This document shows, piece after piece, positions 1-10,599 of a stretch of DNA of 64,000 nucleotides. Numbering within the stretch: position 1 is the stretch's first letter; every line of letters starts with the position of its first letter. A program made the position numbers and the translations under genes. The notes beneath the pieces are model-generated. The model searched no databases, was not told where the DNA came from, and was given only the letters and a program-made list of their open reading frames with translations. The stretch is from Streblospio benedicti (Eukaryota > Annelida > Polychaeta > Spionida > Spionidae): assembly GCA_019095985.1 (NCBI GenBank), contig CM032665.1:42951148-43015147 (forward strand), in the 5' to 3' direction.

Positions 1-400
1 ACTGTAAATAAGCACAATTGTATTTAATTGATATTAATATATTATAAAATTGTACTAAGGCCACTTAGACACTCTGTAAATCATTTTGGTGAAATTATTT
101 GATGTTTAGAGATTGAGATGGCGGCCATCTTGAAAAATGTTAAAAGTTAATTCAGCATCTTTCAAAACATAAAATTCTATCAGAAAAGTCCTCATATGCA
201 CTATTTTATGAGAGCAACAGGTATTTCAATGCCAAGATGGCGGCCATCTTAAAGAAAAATGGCCACCATCTTGGATTTCAGGTGGCTCTACAGATAGAAA
301 TTTTTAGTATGCTCTTGAGAGTCATCATACCAAAGTTGATGCTTGTATCACCATATGCACGATTTTATGAAGATATTGCCGTAAGCTGCTCCACTGTTTA
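1..400. repeat. Repeat with inverted ATGGCGGCCAT motifs
   Basis: AT-rich sequence just upstream of the first recognised exon, probably intronic. It carries near-palindromes of the form AAGATGGC-G-GCCATCTT at 116-131 and 234-250 and a degenerate third at about 260-277. A second internal repeat, CATATGCAC followed by ATTTTATGA, occurs near 193 and 353. Together these suggest two or three copies of one degenerate unit. AAGATGGCGGC resembles the YY1 consensus, so each palindrome offers two opposed YY1-like sites. Whether this is a mobile element or a regulatory repeat cannot be decided from the sequence. Confidence 0.45.
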
Positions 401-431
401 TTAAATACCCCATGCTCTCTGCCCACCCCAG

Positions 432-612
432 GCGTGCCACGTGTATGCCATCATCAAGGAGGACGCCCGTGCGCAGAGTAAGACGGTGTGCGCGGGGGCG
501 GGGGGTGGGGCGGCCGTGGTGTACACGTCACACGGCCACATGGTGGAAGTGAGGCTCGTGGTGCGCGGCGGAGGCGGCGGCGGCGGGAACACCTTCCTGC
601 TCAAGTATGAAG
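432..612 (+). CDS. Exon: C-terminal half of a CUB domain (cell-surface CUB/sushi protein)
   Basis: An internal exon read from a CCCAG acceptor in phase 0 to a G|GTGAGG donor in phase 1. It encodes ACHVYAIIKE, then a cysteine in SKTVC, VYTSHGHMVEVRLV, a glycine run, and NTFLLKYEG. The pattern of a buried VYTSHGH strand followed by the FLLKYE end strand is typical of the second half of a CUB domain, an extracellular binding module. Codons are strongly GC-rich in an AT-rich background, supporting coding function. The upstream half of the domain lies outside the window. The glycine run between the last two strands is unusually long for a CUB loop. Longer reading frames crossing the donor are not coding. 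Confidence 0.75.
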
Positions 613-1604
613 GTGAGGAAGCTGAGGGGAAGCTGAGGGGGGGGTTGGCTGAGGGCAGGGGAGAGGTGAGGGAAGCACATGTGGTGATTGTTGTTAGTGG
701 TGGTGGTGGGGGTCTGGCTTTGTCTGGAAAGAGGTGCTGCTTCTTTGTGTGTTCTGTGCGCAGGTGGTTGGTTGGTTGGTGGGAGGGGGAGGTGTTTGGG
801 GTGGTGGTGGATATGGTGTCAAATTTTGGACTTGAATTGTTCTGGGGTATGGACAAAGTGGTAAAAGCAAGTTAGCCGAAGGATGGCGCGCTGTCCCCTA
901 TACCTGACATGCATGCCCAAAGTATGGGTGAAGTGTTACAAGGTTTCTTGTACATATCCATTGCTCAAAGTATTAAACTGTATATTTATGTACATATACC
1001 AGGATAGATTTAATCTTATACAGTACAATACAATACCTTACAATACAATACAATCAGGGTTTGACATAAGTGGTAGATCTGTAGCCATGGTCTACCTGAA
1101 AACTGGCTGGTCTAGCAGCTTTTGCAAGTAGATGGACCTGTGGTCTACCTGGTTTTGGTGCATTATGTAGAAATTAAAATAAAATACTCTTGCCTAACAA
1201 TCATTTGAATCGTCATGCTTATTTCAACAACACAAAGAATTACCTATGTTGTTATCTACTGTCAGTCTAAAAGTTTTTTTTATCAAACTATCCATCTCCC
1301 ATTAATGGCAGTCATCTGAATGCCGGGCATTCTGATTTTGAGCAGGTCTACCTGATATTTAAACTTGGTAGACCCGATGTCTACTGCCTTAACAGTCCTT
1401 ATGTCAAGCCCTGATACAATACAATACTATGCAATTTATATAGCGTAAATTCCACTAAATGTTTATGTACGCTTGTAGGCCTCCTTAAACAAATGGTGAT
1501 TTAGTTGGGATTTAAACGATACAAGAGTTTTGGATTGTCGAATGGACAGGTGAAGTTTATTCCATGATTTTTTTCTTCACCATAACATCCTCTCTCTGTC
1601 ACAG
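613..1604 (+). other. Intron 1 of the CUB/sushi gene
   Basis: Starts with GTGAGG and ends at the CACAG before 1605. The first 200 bases are a G- and GT-rich low-complexity tract. The middle is occupied by a 359-bp hAT-like MITE inserted into a tract of ACAAT repeats. No further exon was seen. Confidence 0.6.
1055..1413. mobile_element. hAT-like non-autonomous DNA transposon (MITE)
   Basis: The element starts CAGGGTTTGACATAA and ends TTATGTCAAGCCCTG, terminal inverted repeats of about 15 bp with one mismatch. Both flanks read ATACAAT or longer, but because the element landed in a tandem ACAAT tract the exact target duplication is ambiguous (7 bp or more). CAGGG termini and duplications near 8 bp are usual for hAT elements. 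There is no transposase frame, so it is non-autonomous. Internal sequence repeats TCTACCTG-type words in both orientations. Confidence 0.7.
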
Positions 1605-1766
1605 CGCTGGGCTGCGCGGACCTGCCGGCGCCCCGCGGCGGCTGGGTGCGCCGCCTGGCGGGCGGGGACGAGGCGGTGGTCGGCTGCAACGCCACGGGGC
1701 AGACGTACCACGTGACGTGCGACGGCAGCGCGTGGCGGGGCGCGTGGAGCAACTGCTCGCTAGAAG
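1605..1766 (+). CDS. Exon: sushi/CCP-like module of the CUB/sushi protein
   Basis: A phase 1 to phase 1 exon between a CACAG acceptor and a GAAG|GTGACT donor. It joins the previous exon in frame and reads ALGCADLPAPRGGWV, then GGDEAVVGCNATGQTYHV, then TCDGSAWRGAWSNCSLE. The spacing C-x2-LPxPxGG-GGDExVxGC-TCxGxxWxGxWSxC is the half-pattern of a complement control (sushi) module, an extracellular domain that often follows CUB domains; NAT and NCS are possible N-glycosylation sites. The GC-rich codon use and matching splice phases make this exon secure. Gene identity is not recognised. Confidence 0.78.
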
Positions 1767-3154
1767 GTGACTACTGCAGCTAGCTTTGATAGAAAGTGAC
1801 TTGTGTACTGGAGCCAAACCTGCAAAAGGGGGTAATGAGGGGTCAAGAAATCCTATCAGTGTTTTTTTTCATTTTCTACGACCTCCTATTAGATTTGTTT
1901 TTGGACTTTAAAAGATCCACCGCTTGCTAATAACTCCCCAGCCCAGCCCTCTCTTGAAAGGCATCGCATGTTAAGTGTACGATATGTATAGCTGGATAAG
2001 TCGACACTTTATTTTAATTGTTGGACTGTTACATTTGTACATGCCTTCAGAGGGGCGGGGTCTGTCTGTCTGAGGGCACAGCAATCTTCATTAAGATATT
2101 TTGACTGCAAGCGAGAGACATTGCAAATTATGTAATTTGAACTAAATGATTTATATCACGTTACTGTCCTAACTTCATAAGTCGAGAAAAATCAACCTTA
2201 CCCTTATTCTTCAACGCAGGTTACAACCGTGTAAAAGTCTTATCCGCATCCCACCACTTCTGTGTTAAGCTTTGCTCCAAACATGTTCCATTAACTGAAA
2301 TATTTGGCTTGTGATAACAATACATATGCAGACCCTACTCTTATGCTTTAAGGCAAAAGCTTAACATGTTTAAAAGAACCACTTATACGTACCGCCCTAT
2401 AGTTCTACACATAATTTCAATTGTGGGACTGTTTGTTACAACATTAATGTATCCATTACAATAACATGGGTTTTATCTACTCGTACCAGCAATAATGTAA
2501 TGCTCCCTTAAGGATGAGATAAGGCTTTGTAACGTTGAGATGTAAGGGACACCGGGGAAGAGCGCTCAATCCTGTAGGCTGCATACCGTGCCGAGATGAT
2601 ATAAGGCTGATACACACACACGCAGCTTCCCAGAATGCAATAAGTGAACTGTAGTTATCAAACAATCTGACAAAGTATTCACTGGTAACTAAAAATGGTA
2701 TTTTTTGTTATTGCACACTTATTATAAGATATGATTTAAACTGACTTAGCAGCCATAATTGGCTGGGTGATATCATTAATGTATTTAAATATAATCAGGA
2801 TATGTATATCACATGTCAGTATAATAAATGAGTATTTGACTTGACTTGGTTAACAAGGTTTCAATTTTGAATGAGTTGCTATTCTAATAGTTTTGTATGT
2901 GTGTAACTTTGTAATATATAAAATAAAGAAACCACCTGTAAAGAGATAATCCATCTCTTGCGGTCCAAAGCCCTCTAAAGTGACCATGAACGTCCATAAA
3001 GAGACTAATTCAGTCTCACACGTGGCCTCAATTTAGAGGTTCTACTGTATCGTCAAATGATAACAATCCACAGAGGGAGCGCCCAGATCAGATACTGGGT
3101 CTTTTGTCCTTCATGTTGTTTCTTCCTCTTTCACAACATTATACTCCTTTTCAG
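1767..3154 (+). other. Intron 2 of the CUB/sushi gene
   Basis: AT-rich, no exon seen. It includes a short retroposon-like 3' tail near 2820-2860 (an AATAAATGAG word followed by TTGACTTGAC) and a MITE copy at 2930-3049. A stretch near 1815-1880 (GGGGTCAAGAAATCC) recurs at about 38267, part of another interspersed family. Confidence 0.45.
2930..3049. mobile_element. Diverged copy of the ACAGTAGAACCTC MITE family
   Basis: Ends with GAGGTTCTACTGTAT and contains words such as AAAGAGACTAATTC and GTCTCACACG that match the inner TIR pattern of better copies at 4858 and 31272. The left end is blurred (AACCACCTGTAAAGAG). Assigned by shared terminal sequence only. Confidence 0.5.
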
Positions 3155-3211
3155 AAGCTGGCATGATAAGCGCTGTTCAGTCGCGATGGTCCATGTTTTC
3201 ACAGTATCACG
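3155..3211 (+). CDS. Candidate small linker exon of the CUB/sushi gene
   Basis: A 57-base open segment between a pyrimidine-rich TTTTCAG acceptor and a G|GTGAGT donor, phase 1 to phase 1, so it fits after the sushi exon without a frame break. It reads EAGMISAVQSRWSMFSQYHG. It has good splice sites and the right phase but no recognisable domain, so it could also be chance. If real it is a juxtamembrane or inter-domain linker. Confidence 0.45.
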
Positions 3212-3732
3212 GTGAGTCTCAATCAGTATTCATTGTTTCTGCTGCTACTTAAAGCAAATGGAAGGAAGCAAATACCCAGATAATACCTTCTTTTGGCGTG
3301 CTGTCCCATACAAGTGTGCGCTGGGCATGTTTGTCCCATGAGCATAGAACTTTTGTATTTTTGTGACATTCTGAACGCGAATTTCATGGAGAAAGTATTG
3401 AATATCCTTATGAACAGAATGCTGTTCTTCCCCATCGAAGCTACTTGCTGACATGCAAAATTGCATAGCATCACATAATGTTGTCTTACAACATGGTTTA
3501 TAGTCTTATCCGCATACTGTACAACATCATATGTAAAATGTTTACAACATGTAATGCATTAGTGCTTTCAGACAGTTCAGACAGATATTTGGATCAACTG
3601 GACTTCATGGACTTCAAAGATATTCATTTTGATAATAGTTGGCAACTTCTGTTCCAGGCTATCCATTTTTGTGATCGGACTTATGTAAAACATAGTTGGG
3701 GTCATCATCCTCAGAAATATTGTCAGAGAGGT

Positions 3733-4165
3733 GGGTCAAAGGTCACACCAGCTAACTAGGTCAAAAGGTTAGTGTGACATCCACTAACTAGGTTAAAGGG
3801 TAATCGTGACACCAATCCTAGGTCAAAGGGCACTGGTGACACTATATAACTAGGTCAAATGGAACTGGTGACACCAACTAAACTAGGTCAAAGGTTACTT
3901 TTGACACCAGTAATAATACTAGGTCAAATTTCTGTCTTTACTGGTGACACCAACTAACTAGGTCAAAGGGTACTGGTGACACAAATAACTAGGTCAAAGG
4001 GTACTGGTGACACCAACTAACTAGGTCAAAGGGTACTGAGTAACTGGTCAAAAGGCTCATGGCATCAACAAATACATCACAGATTATGGCAATACCAACT
4101 ACTAGCTGAAAGGTTAATTAGGATACCAACTACTAGGTCAAAGGCTAATAAAGATACCAACATCT
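3733..4165 (+). repeat. Degenerate minisatellite, unit about 35 bp, with DR1-like half-sites
   Basis: About twelve imperfect units built on TAGGTCAAAGGGTACTGG followed by TGACACCAACTAAC. Units vary from about 30 to 37 bp and decay at the 3' end (TACTAGGTCAAAGGCTAAT). The first unit contains GGGTCAAAGGTCA at 3733-3745, a direct repeat of nuclear-receptor half-sites with one-base spacing; most other units keep AGGTCAAAGGGT. It lies in an intron. Confidence 0.85.
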
Positions 4166-4857
4166 AAGCTTACTGTAGTGAGGACACCAACTATTGGGTA
4201 AACGTTTATCATTAGTAAGTAGATCAAGGTTAATGATGTTCCAAAATACAGTGCACATCACAATAACAATGCTACCCAATCAAAAAGTAAAGCCCCAACA
4301 CAACAGCTGGGAAACCATTAATTGGGTGCTCACATGCAATTCTTCCACAATTAACATTAGGCGTTTTAAACAGCCACCCGGTAGTAGGGAAAACAGGCAG
4401 GAAACCATAGAAAACGCCCACTATTAGCTTAAATAATAGAAAAAAATAAAGCCAATAAATATAAAAATAAAAGAAGACAAATACAACCCATCCACACATA
4501 TCCCAGCAATACCCCTTAAGCATGCATTAGAATCTCATACACAAATTCGCTAACATGCCAATATGGAGTTATGTTTGTAATAAGAAGGAGGCATGTCCAC
4601 ATTATACAGTGTAGCTAATATCGTTATATAGACGGTTTAGAAAATGACACCACCCATGAAAGTAACATTATACACCTCATAAGTTAGCAAATTACAGCGT
4701 GTAAGGATCGATGGGTCGTGTACACACGATACCCGCCTCACACCGGGCACACAGCAGAGGGGAGCTTCTAATGGCGAGGTGCAACACGATATCGCGAATA
4801 GCGTGCAATAAGAAGACTTCATGCTCATATTTTCCATAGATTCCATGCAGAATGTAC

Positions 4858-5032
4858 AATAGAACCTCTATATTAGGACCACATTGGGGACTAGTACTAG
4901 GTGGTCTCAATAGAGAGGTGGTCTCTTTACAGGGGTTGATTTTGGTAGCTTTATGAAGGTTTGGGACCGTGAAAAGTGGTCTTTTATAGAGGGGGTCTCA
5001 ATATAGATGGTCTTAATTGGAGGTGCTATTGT
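4858..5032. mobile_element. ACAGTAGAACCTC-family MITE
   Basis: Left end AATAGAACCTCTATATTAGG and right end TCTTAATTGGAGGTGCTATTG form imperfect terminal inverted repeats of about 25 bp. The internal GTGGTCTCAATAGAGAGG and GGTAGCTTTATGAAGG words are shared with copies at 17284, 20186 and 31272. About 175 bp, no coding capacity. A TA target site is plausible but not proven. Confidence 0.75.
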
Positions 5033-6191
5033 ATCTGTTTGTTTCAAATCGGTCGCAATTTCTGACGCAATGATATTGAATTTATTGAATTGTGTTGCAA
5101 TTGATGTATCAGAAAACGATATGATATTAGCTAAATGTATGCGCTGTCATATAAACAAGAATGTGTTCTATATAAAAAATGAATTAAATTTCTACCTACG
5201 CAAGAAATAAAAAATGTCAGCTGTGGAATTGAATAAAGTAACTCCCGCAAACCTTAAAACATTGCATCCAGGCAGATGTTTGGTAGTTAAAGGATGGGTT
5301 GAATGGTATGTTTTTTGGACAGAGAAGTAATATTTTGTAAATTCTAATTAAATCTTAAAAGGTCAATCTAGAGATGAAAAGCTTATTTAAAAATAAATGG
5401 AGAATAAGTTATATTGTGTTTTTCTAACTTTAAACTTAGTGGTAAGAAAGATCATTAATTCATGTGAATGTCCATTTACATGCGTGAACTATCTTGTACC
5501 CTTTCGACCTGATTCAGTTGATGTCTTCAGGAACACACGTTGATTTAAAGCCCCCACCCTGGCCATATGAAACACATTTACATTTAGATGGAACCACGAA
5601 CCGTGCACCTAAATATGATTAGAATTGCACCACCGGGACATATTAAGTCCGCCATTTTGAAATGACTATTTAGTGAAAAAAACAAGACACAGATAGGTCT
5701 GATATAATGTTATATCATATGATAATGATTTCTTATGATTTCAATATATAAGACCATTCATACTTATTTGTTATAACGCAGTCAATCACAGTAGAAGAAC
5801 CTATTGTATGTTTTATTACAAACAGCTGGTAATCATAAATCTAAAATCATAAATCCAATTCTACTCAGTATAGATGATAATAACACTATCTTCTATATTA
5901 TGTTGTGGTCTAAAATAGCAAGAGTGAAAGCATTACCATGCACGCATGTTCCACAGAGTAAATATCACTATCCGATGGCCACCAATAAGTGTGCGATAAA
6001 ATGTTCAGATTGATAATAAAACTAACAGCACCGAATAATGCCCATTCATTGCGTCATGGACTCCTCATAAAGCCAGCCCAATGTAATCTCCCGAGTGGCA
6101 AATGGCAGCAAATAAAGCACTAATGACAGCCACAACAATTACTCAGCTCAAACAGAGAGCCAATGATCATAAGTTATTGTTTCATTTACAG

Positions 6192-6505
6192 GAGAGGGCG
6201 CAACGCCAACAGAAACCATTTCCCGCCAACACATACGAATGCGGATATTGCCTACAACTACCGGGCTAAATCAGCCGCCGACTACAGTACTAGTGAGGCT
6301 CCCAACATGAAGCTGCACTTTTACGGGGACCACCACCAGCAGCAGCAGCAGGCTGCGTTCCTACATGACGCGTCAGTCGGTGCGGTGCCGCGCGGTGCCG
6401 CGGAGAAGCGGCAATACCCGCGCGGCGGCGGCAGCGGAGGCGCCGTACGGGCTGCCATCTAGCGGCCAGATGGAGAACGATTATTACAAGACGTGGCAGC
6501 TGACG
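6192..6505 (+). CDS. Exon: intracellular tail of the CUB/sushi protein, with a frame switch
   Basis: Follows a TTTACAG acceptor. The first part reads RGRNANRNHFPP, IAYNYRAKSAADYSTSEAP, NMKLHFYGDHH, a QQQQQ run and a basic, glycine-rich stretch. Near 6421-6446 the open frame changes by one base: downstream the meaningful frame is YGLPSSGQMENDYYKTWQLT, which runs in phase 0 to an ACG|GTGAGG donor and joins exactly with the next exon. The first frame instead hits a stop at 6460. One extra base in a GC-rich run would explain this, either a consensus error or a true lesion. Several tyrosines suggest a signalling tail. Phase 2 entry does not match the exon at 3155. Confidence 0.6.
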
Positions 6506-6963
6506 GTGAGGGCGTTATGGATGTTTTGTTAAGCATGTGTTTAATTGTGAGTCAATACAGATTCTGTTTTACGGACTCCTTCCTGGGGGAATGTGCTTTT
6601 GGATTTTACGGAATTCTTGCTTGTTCATACGGTTTGCATTATCCTGCACTTCCCCCCCAAAAAGCCATGTGCTCTGATTGCGCAATGTGAATGATCTAAA
6701 GGACATTGAACACGTATCTATCATTTCAACTTTAAATGTGAGGGTATTAGTTATGAGGTTTTATAAGAAATGTATATTTTCCAAAAGTATGATGTGCGAA
6801 TGAAGAGTTAGCTGTAACATTGGCGATGCTGCTGTATCAAAGGTTTCTGCACTTAACCCCCTTAAAGTGCTTAGAAAGTGTGCTGTAATAGTGCAATGCT
6901 ATACCCTTGTGAACAAAGAAGGAGTTAGTTAACTGTGTAACATTGACGACGCTGTTGTTCCAG
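6506..6963 (+). other. Intron before the last recognised exon
   Basis: Begins GTGAGGGCG and ends TTGTTCCAG. No other feature seen; phase 0 on both sides. Confidence 0.6.
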
Positions 6964-7212
6964 AGGCACCAAGGCACGGGTCCGGGCCAGCCGCCGCTCC
7001 CCCCGCCCCCCTACTCAGACAGCAGCGTGGGCAGCTCCGGCTACAACCGCGCCCTGGCCGAGCACATCTACGAGAGCCCCAAGTTCGTGAGGAAGGCGGA
7101 GGAGCCGCAGGACTACTACGAGCTGGACTCGGAGGACATCACGCGTGCACACCTAGGCGGGGGTTTCAATGGCAGATCCAGGTTTTTGGGAAAGGGGGGG
7201 GGGCGCATTTGA
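6964..7212 (+). CDS. Last recognised exon: cytoplasmic tail with PPPPY and tyrosine motifs; end inside a MITE
   Basis: Phase 0 after TTCCAG. It reads RHQGTGPGQPPLPPPPYSD, SSVGSSGYNRALAEHIYESP, KFVRKAEEPQDYYELDSEDI and TRAHLGGG. PPPPY is a WW-domain ligand type motif; YESP and DYYEL are tyrosine motifs of the kind used for adaptor or kinase binding (family knowledge, not proof). GC-rich coding bias stops at about 7160, exactly where a MITE begins (7171). From there the open frame continues for about 14 residues inside the transposon to a stop at 7210-7212. Either the annotated C-terminus is transposon-derived, or a donor before the MITE leads to an exon not seen. Confidence 0.65.
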   Translation, partial: RHQGTGPGQPPLPPPPYSDSSVGSSGYNRALAEHIYESPKFVRKAEEPQDYYELDSEDITRAHLGGGFNGRSRFLGKGGGRI

Positions 7213-7338
7213 GGGATTTCATGGGTTTCGTACTCACGATCGATGGTGGACATGCCGAAAACCCTACGAAAATGAAGTATTTTGGTGGGAAAAGGGGGAA
7301 CCCGCGCCCCATGCGCCCCCTTCCCCCATGGATCTGCC
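7171..7338. mobile_element. GGCAGATCCAGG-family MITE
   Basis: Begins GGCAGATCCAGG and ends CATGGATCTGCC; the inner GGGGGGGCGCATTTG and GGGTTTCGTACTC words match copies at 35948 and 57510 (the last in the opposite sense). It is about 168 bp and non-coding. A possible left-end fragment occurs near 13311 (GCAGATCCAGATTTTTTGAA). Confidence 0.75.
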
Positions 7339-7339
7339 T

Positions 7340-9800
7340 GTGGTTTACTGTTGAAGTCAGACTAATGTGTGATTTGTACTCCTGGGATGTAACTACCAAG
7401 AGGACAGAGATGGCTGGTTGTGACTTGTGTAAGCGTCCTATAGTAACCCAGGACAAACAGATCTGTGTGTAGATCTTTCTTTGCCAGCATATGGCTATGG
7501 GCTCGAACAAAGAAAGATGAATGAGCTAAAGGACATTGGTTAATTTCCAAAATATATTTAAATCTTAAATCTGAGTGTGTTAGGCGTGTGCTCTACAAGA
7601 AATATATATTTTCCCAAAAGTATGATGTGTGAATGAACAGACAGTTTTAAGAACTATCCTGGCTGGACATCTTGGGATGAGACAATTAATGCAGACAGTA
7701 TTTAGGATCTTCTTCATTTGCATTGGATATAGCACAAAACATGGTGTGCATCTCAAGAAGTGTGGCATTCAGAATGATTACTGCGGTTTATAATTCTTTG
7801 CATACAAATTCATTGAATATCATGATCCAGAAGTATACGATAACCTGAAGAGGGTTATCACCCCTCTTCGAACAGGGTGATACAATGGTTATCATGCTTG
7901 TACTCAGCAGGACTACCTCTTCACATTTTTTTTAAAAAATAGTGTTGTAATTGTTTAATTTAATTGGCGCCGTGATACCCCACAAGATCTCACATGATCA
8001 AATAATGCATGTTACAAACTCACCCGGTTTTGTCTAGTTTACAAGGAGAAAGTCGTCAGTGCTAATCAACAAAAGTAATCACACTGCACAGGGCGGCATT
8101 TGCAGGGCTCTCTCTAATCAATACAAATCATAAGTTCAAATATTTTTGTCATGAGCTAGGGTAGCCTTTTCTTGCTTTGAACATGAGCGAGTCTCAGAAA
8201 ATATTGTGTGTAACAATAGAAAACTATACAGACCTTAGTGCGAGTGCGTGTGTGTGTGGACAGACTGACTTGTTTATTGAGTGAGTGTACCGGGGGCAAT
8301 TGCTGGGGGGTAGCACCATGTACTCTGATTAATGAGAGCTTGCAGGGGGTAAGGATTGTTTCTTCACAGAAGATCCTTGCGTGTTGTAATTGAGGTTATC
8401 ATTATATTATTGTTAACATTTGGTTTTCTGAATTCATAGTGATTTCACTGTGCTGAAGAAAGAGAAGTTTGTAACAGTATACACTATGAATAAGACCATT
8501 CGGAATATGGCCATATGTGGTCTCAGTAGAGATGGTCTATTATTTTAAAAGGGCTTGAAGAGGGTTTACGAGGGTTTGGAACTCAATAAATGGTATCATT
8601 GTTGAGGCTGTTTCTTTATAGAGGTGAAATCGATAGGAGTTTATGTTGAATGCCATATTGACAAATATTATCTATTGAAGAATGTGAAGTACATTTTTAA
8701 AAGTAATACACTGTTGCTACAATAACACTGGCGTGACGGTTATATAGTTTTAAATGAAGCTTCCTTTTTACAGTTTGAATGAAGGTAGTAACTTTACTAC
8801 CTATTCTTAATGTAGCACACTGTTTTATTTCTAAAATCTAAACAAGGAAAGGCAAAGTTAACCACGGGCTTGTGTGATTCAGTCATCATACGGACTCTTT
8901 ATCAACATCTCACTCACGTATGACAATATAAAAGATGTTCAAAGAAACAAAACTGTGAGAGATTGTTATAAAGGAGTGTTATCGTGCCTCTGGGTCATAA
9001 AGTCTGATATTACGAGGCCTTGTGGGGTGTCAGTGTTCTATTGGCCTTATACTTACATGACTATATCAGACTGTACGCACATGCTCGTGCATTCCTTTAC
9101 TTACAAAGTGAACTATAAATGAAATGCATATGCATGTACATTTTACATAGTAAATACACACTTTTATGTTCATATTAATATTGTTCTGATGCATATGTGT
9201 GTGTGTGGTAAATGTTGGACAGAGGGTCAATTTGTGAAATGATCCCGTGGAATGAATATATCGTATTTTTGTATATCACAAGACGTTTGTGTGAGTTATA
9301 CAGTGTAAAATAGAGGAACGGTCGTTGAGTAACCGAGTGATACGTGTACAGTGTGTTTTGTAGAGTCATTCATGCAGTAAAATACTTATAAAACCAGTGT
9401 TTATAGTCTTGTTTTCCCCATAGTCTATTTTCAGGGTGCTGCCTACATGTTTGTTTCTCTCATAATTTGTAGCCATTCTAGACCTAGATGTGTACAGGCT
9501 ACGGCACACGACTCAAATGGCTACAATACGGCACTGAATACTATACAGAGAGTTGATTTTTGTCAAAATTAGAATCTATGTATTTCTACGAACGTTTCCA
9601 AAAATCCAAGCACTTCCATTCAAAAACAACATACACCAAGCACCATTCATCTATCCATGCTTCAATGTATAATCCTTTCCCACCAGTTTGCCGTTCATTA
9701 TCTATTCTGATTGGTTAAGAGTCATAGGAGATCAGGTTATCTCCCTACTTTGTGAACGGTTAACACCATCAAGTTAAATAATTCGGTTAAACCGTAGAGA
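7340..9800. other. Intergenic, no gene seen
   Basis: AT-rich. Contains a weak copy of the ACAGTAGAACCTC MITE (about 8487-8640), and a short hairpin near 7852-7877 where GAAGAGGG pairs with CCCTCTTC. No coding exon with credible splice sites or codon bias was recognised. Confidence 0.5.
8487..8640. mobile_element. Decayed ACAGTAGAACCTC-family MITE
   Basis: Retains GTGGTCTCAGTAGAGATGG, a GGGTTTGGAACTC middle and a GTTTCTTTATAGAGG right part in the family order, with both ends eroded. Confidence 0.4.
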
Positions 9801-9809
9801 TAATAAGGC

Positions 9810-9909
9810 AATGGTCTGTTTTAGTGTGGAGATAACACCAGCTATGCACTTGTGGTTCCTTAGCCTACTCGTACAAGCTAGTGTTATCTCCACACTGAAA
9901 CAGACCATT
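9810..9909. repeat. Foldback element with 34-bp arms
   Basis: Left arm 9810-9843 begins AATGGTCTGTTTTAGTGTGG and right arm 9876-9909 ends CACTGAAACAGACCATT; they are nearly perfectly complementary around a 32-base loop. Upstream TTCTGATTGGTTAAGAG (about 9703) also occurs at about 38050 in front of another foldback, so this is probably the palindromic part of a MITE-like family. Confidence 0.65.
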
Positions 9910-10456
9910 ACCCCTATAGTAATCACTGCCTGGACGATTTCAAGGCCACGTTTAAATCTGTATCAGTGGTGAATCCAAACGGGTATCGTCGAATAATACT
10001 AGTGACCGTGCCACCCACAAAAACAAGGAACATTTCCATGAGATTCCCTCAAAACCTGACAAACCGTGGCAGAACCCACACCACCCTCATTTCCTCAGTC
10101 TCTTGCAATAGGCATGTTCCCGCCAATCATAGCAATCAGTGAAATGCTGTTAGATTACGCCATTCAAACACTTTATGAGGCACACATCCATCCCGCTTTC
10201 TCCTAATCCCATTGCAGGCGAATTGACAAGGCAAATCTCACGCAAAATATGGTGCTCGGTATCCAAGTGTGCATTAGTATGCATAATTCTCGACTTTGTG
10301 TCATTAGCGTGTCTAACGCTGATTAACTCGTTTGGGTTATTACGTAAAAGCCTGTGTCATTTTGATGTAAGAACATTAATGCAGATTAGGCTAATGCAGT
10401 TGATGATGTATCGTTTAATGCAAGAATGCCTGGCGCCTGGTAGATTATAATCTAAG

Positions 10457-10567
<111 letters not shown>

Positions 10568-10599
10568 ACACAGGCACACGCACACACATAAGCCATGAT

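Larger units (their letters stand above)
3212..6191 (+). other. Intron(s) of the CUB/sushi gene; transmembrane exon not found
   Basis: The exon at 3155 leaves phase 1 and the exon at 6192 needs a two-base carry-over, so at least one more exon with length of 3n+1 should lie here, probably encoding the membrane span. No hydrophobic open segment with good splice sites was seen. The stretch holds a minisatellite (3733-4165), a MITE (4858-5032), and otherwise AT-rich sequence with nothing recognisable at 5040-6160. Confidence 0.45.

Noticed and set aside
441-875. Single long open frame continuing past the CUB exon
   Set aside because: Beyond 612 it runs through a good GTGAGG donor into a G/GT-rich low-complexity intron, and the CUB domain is complete at FLLKYE.
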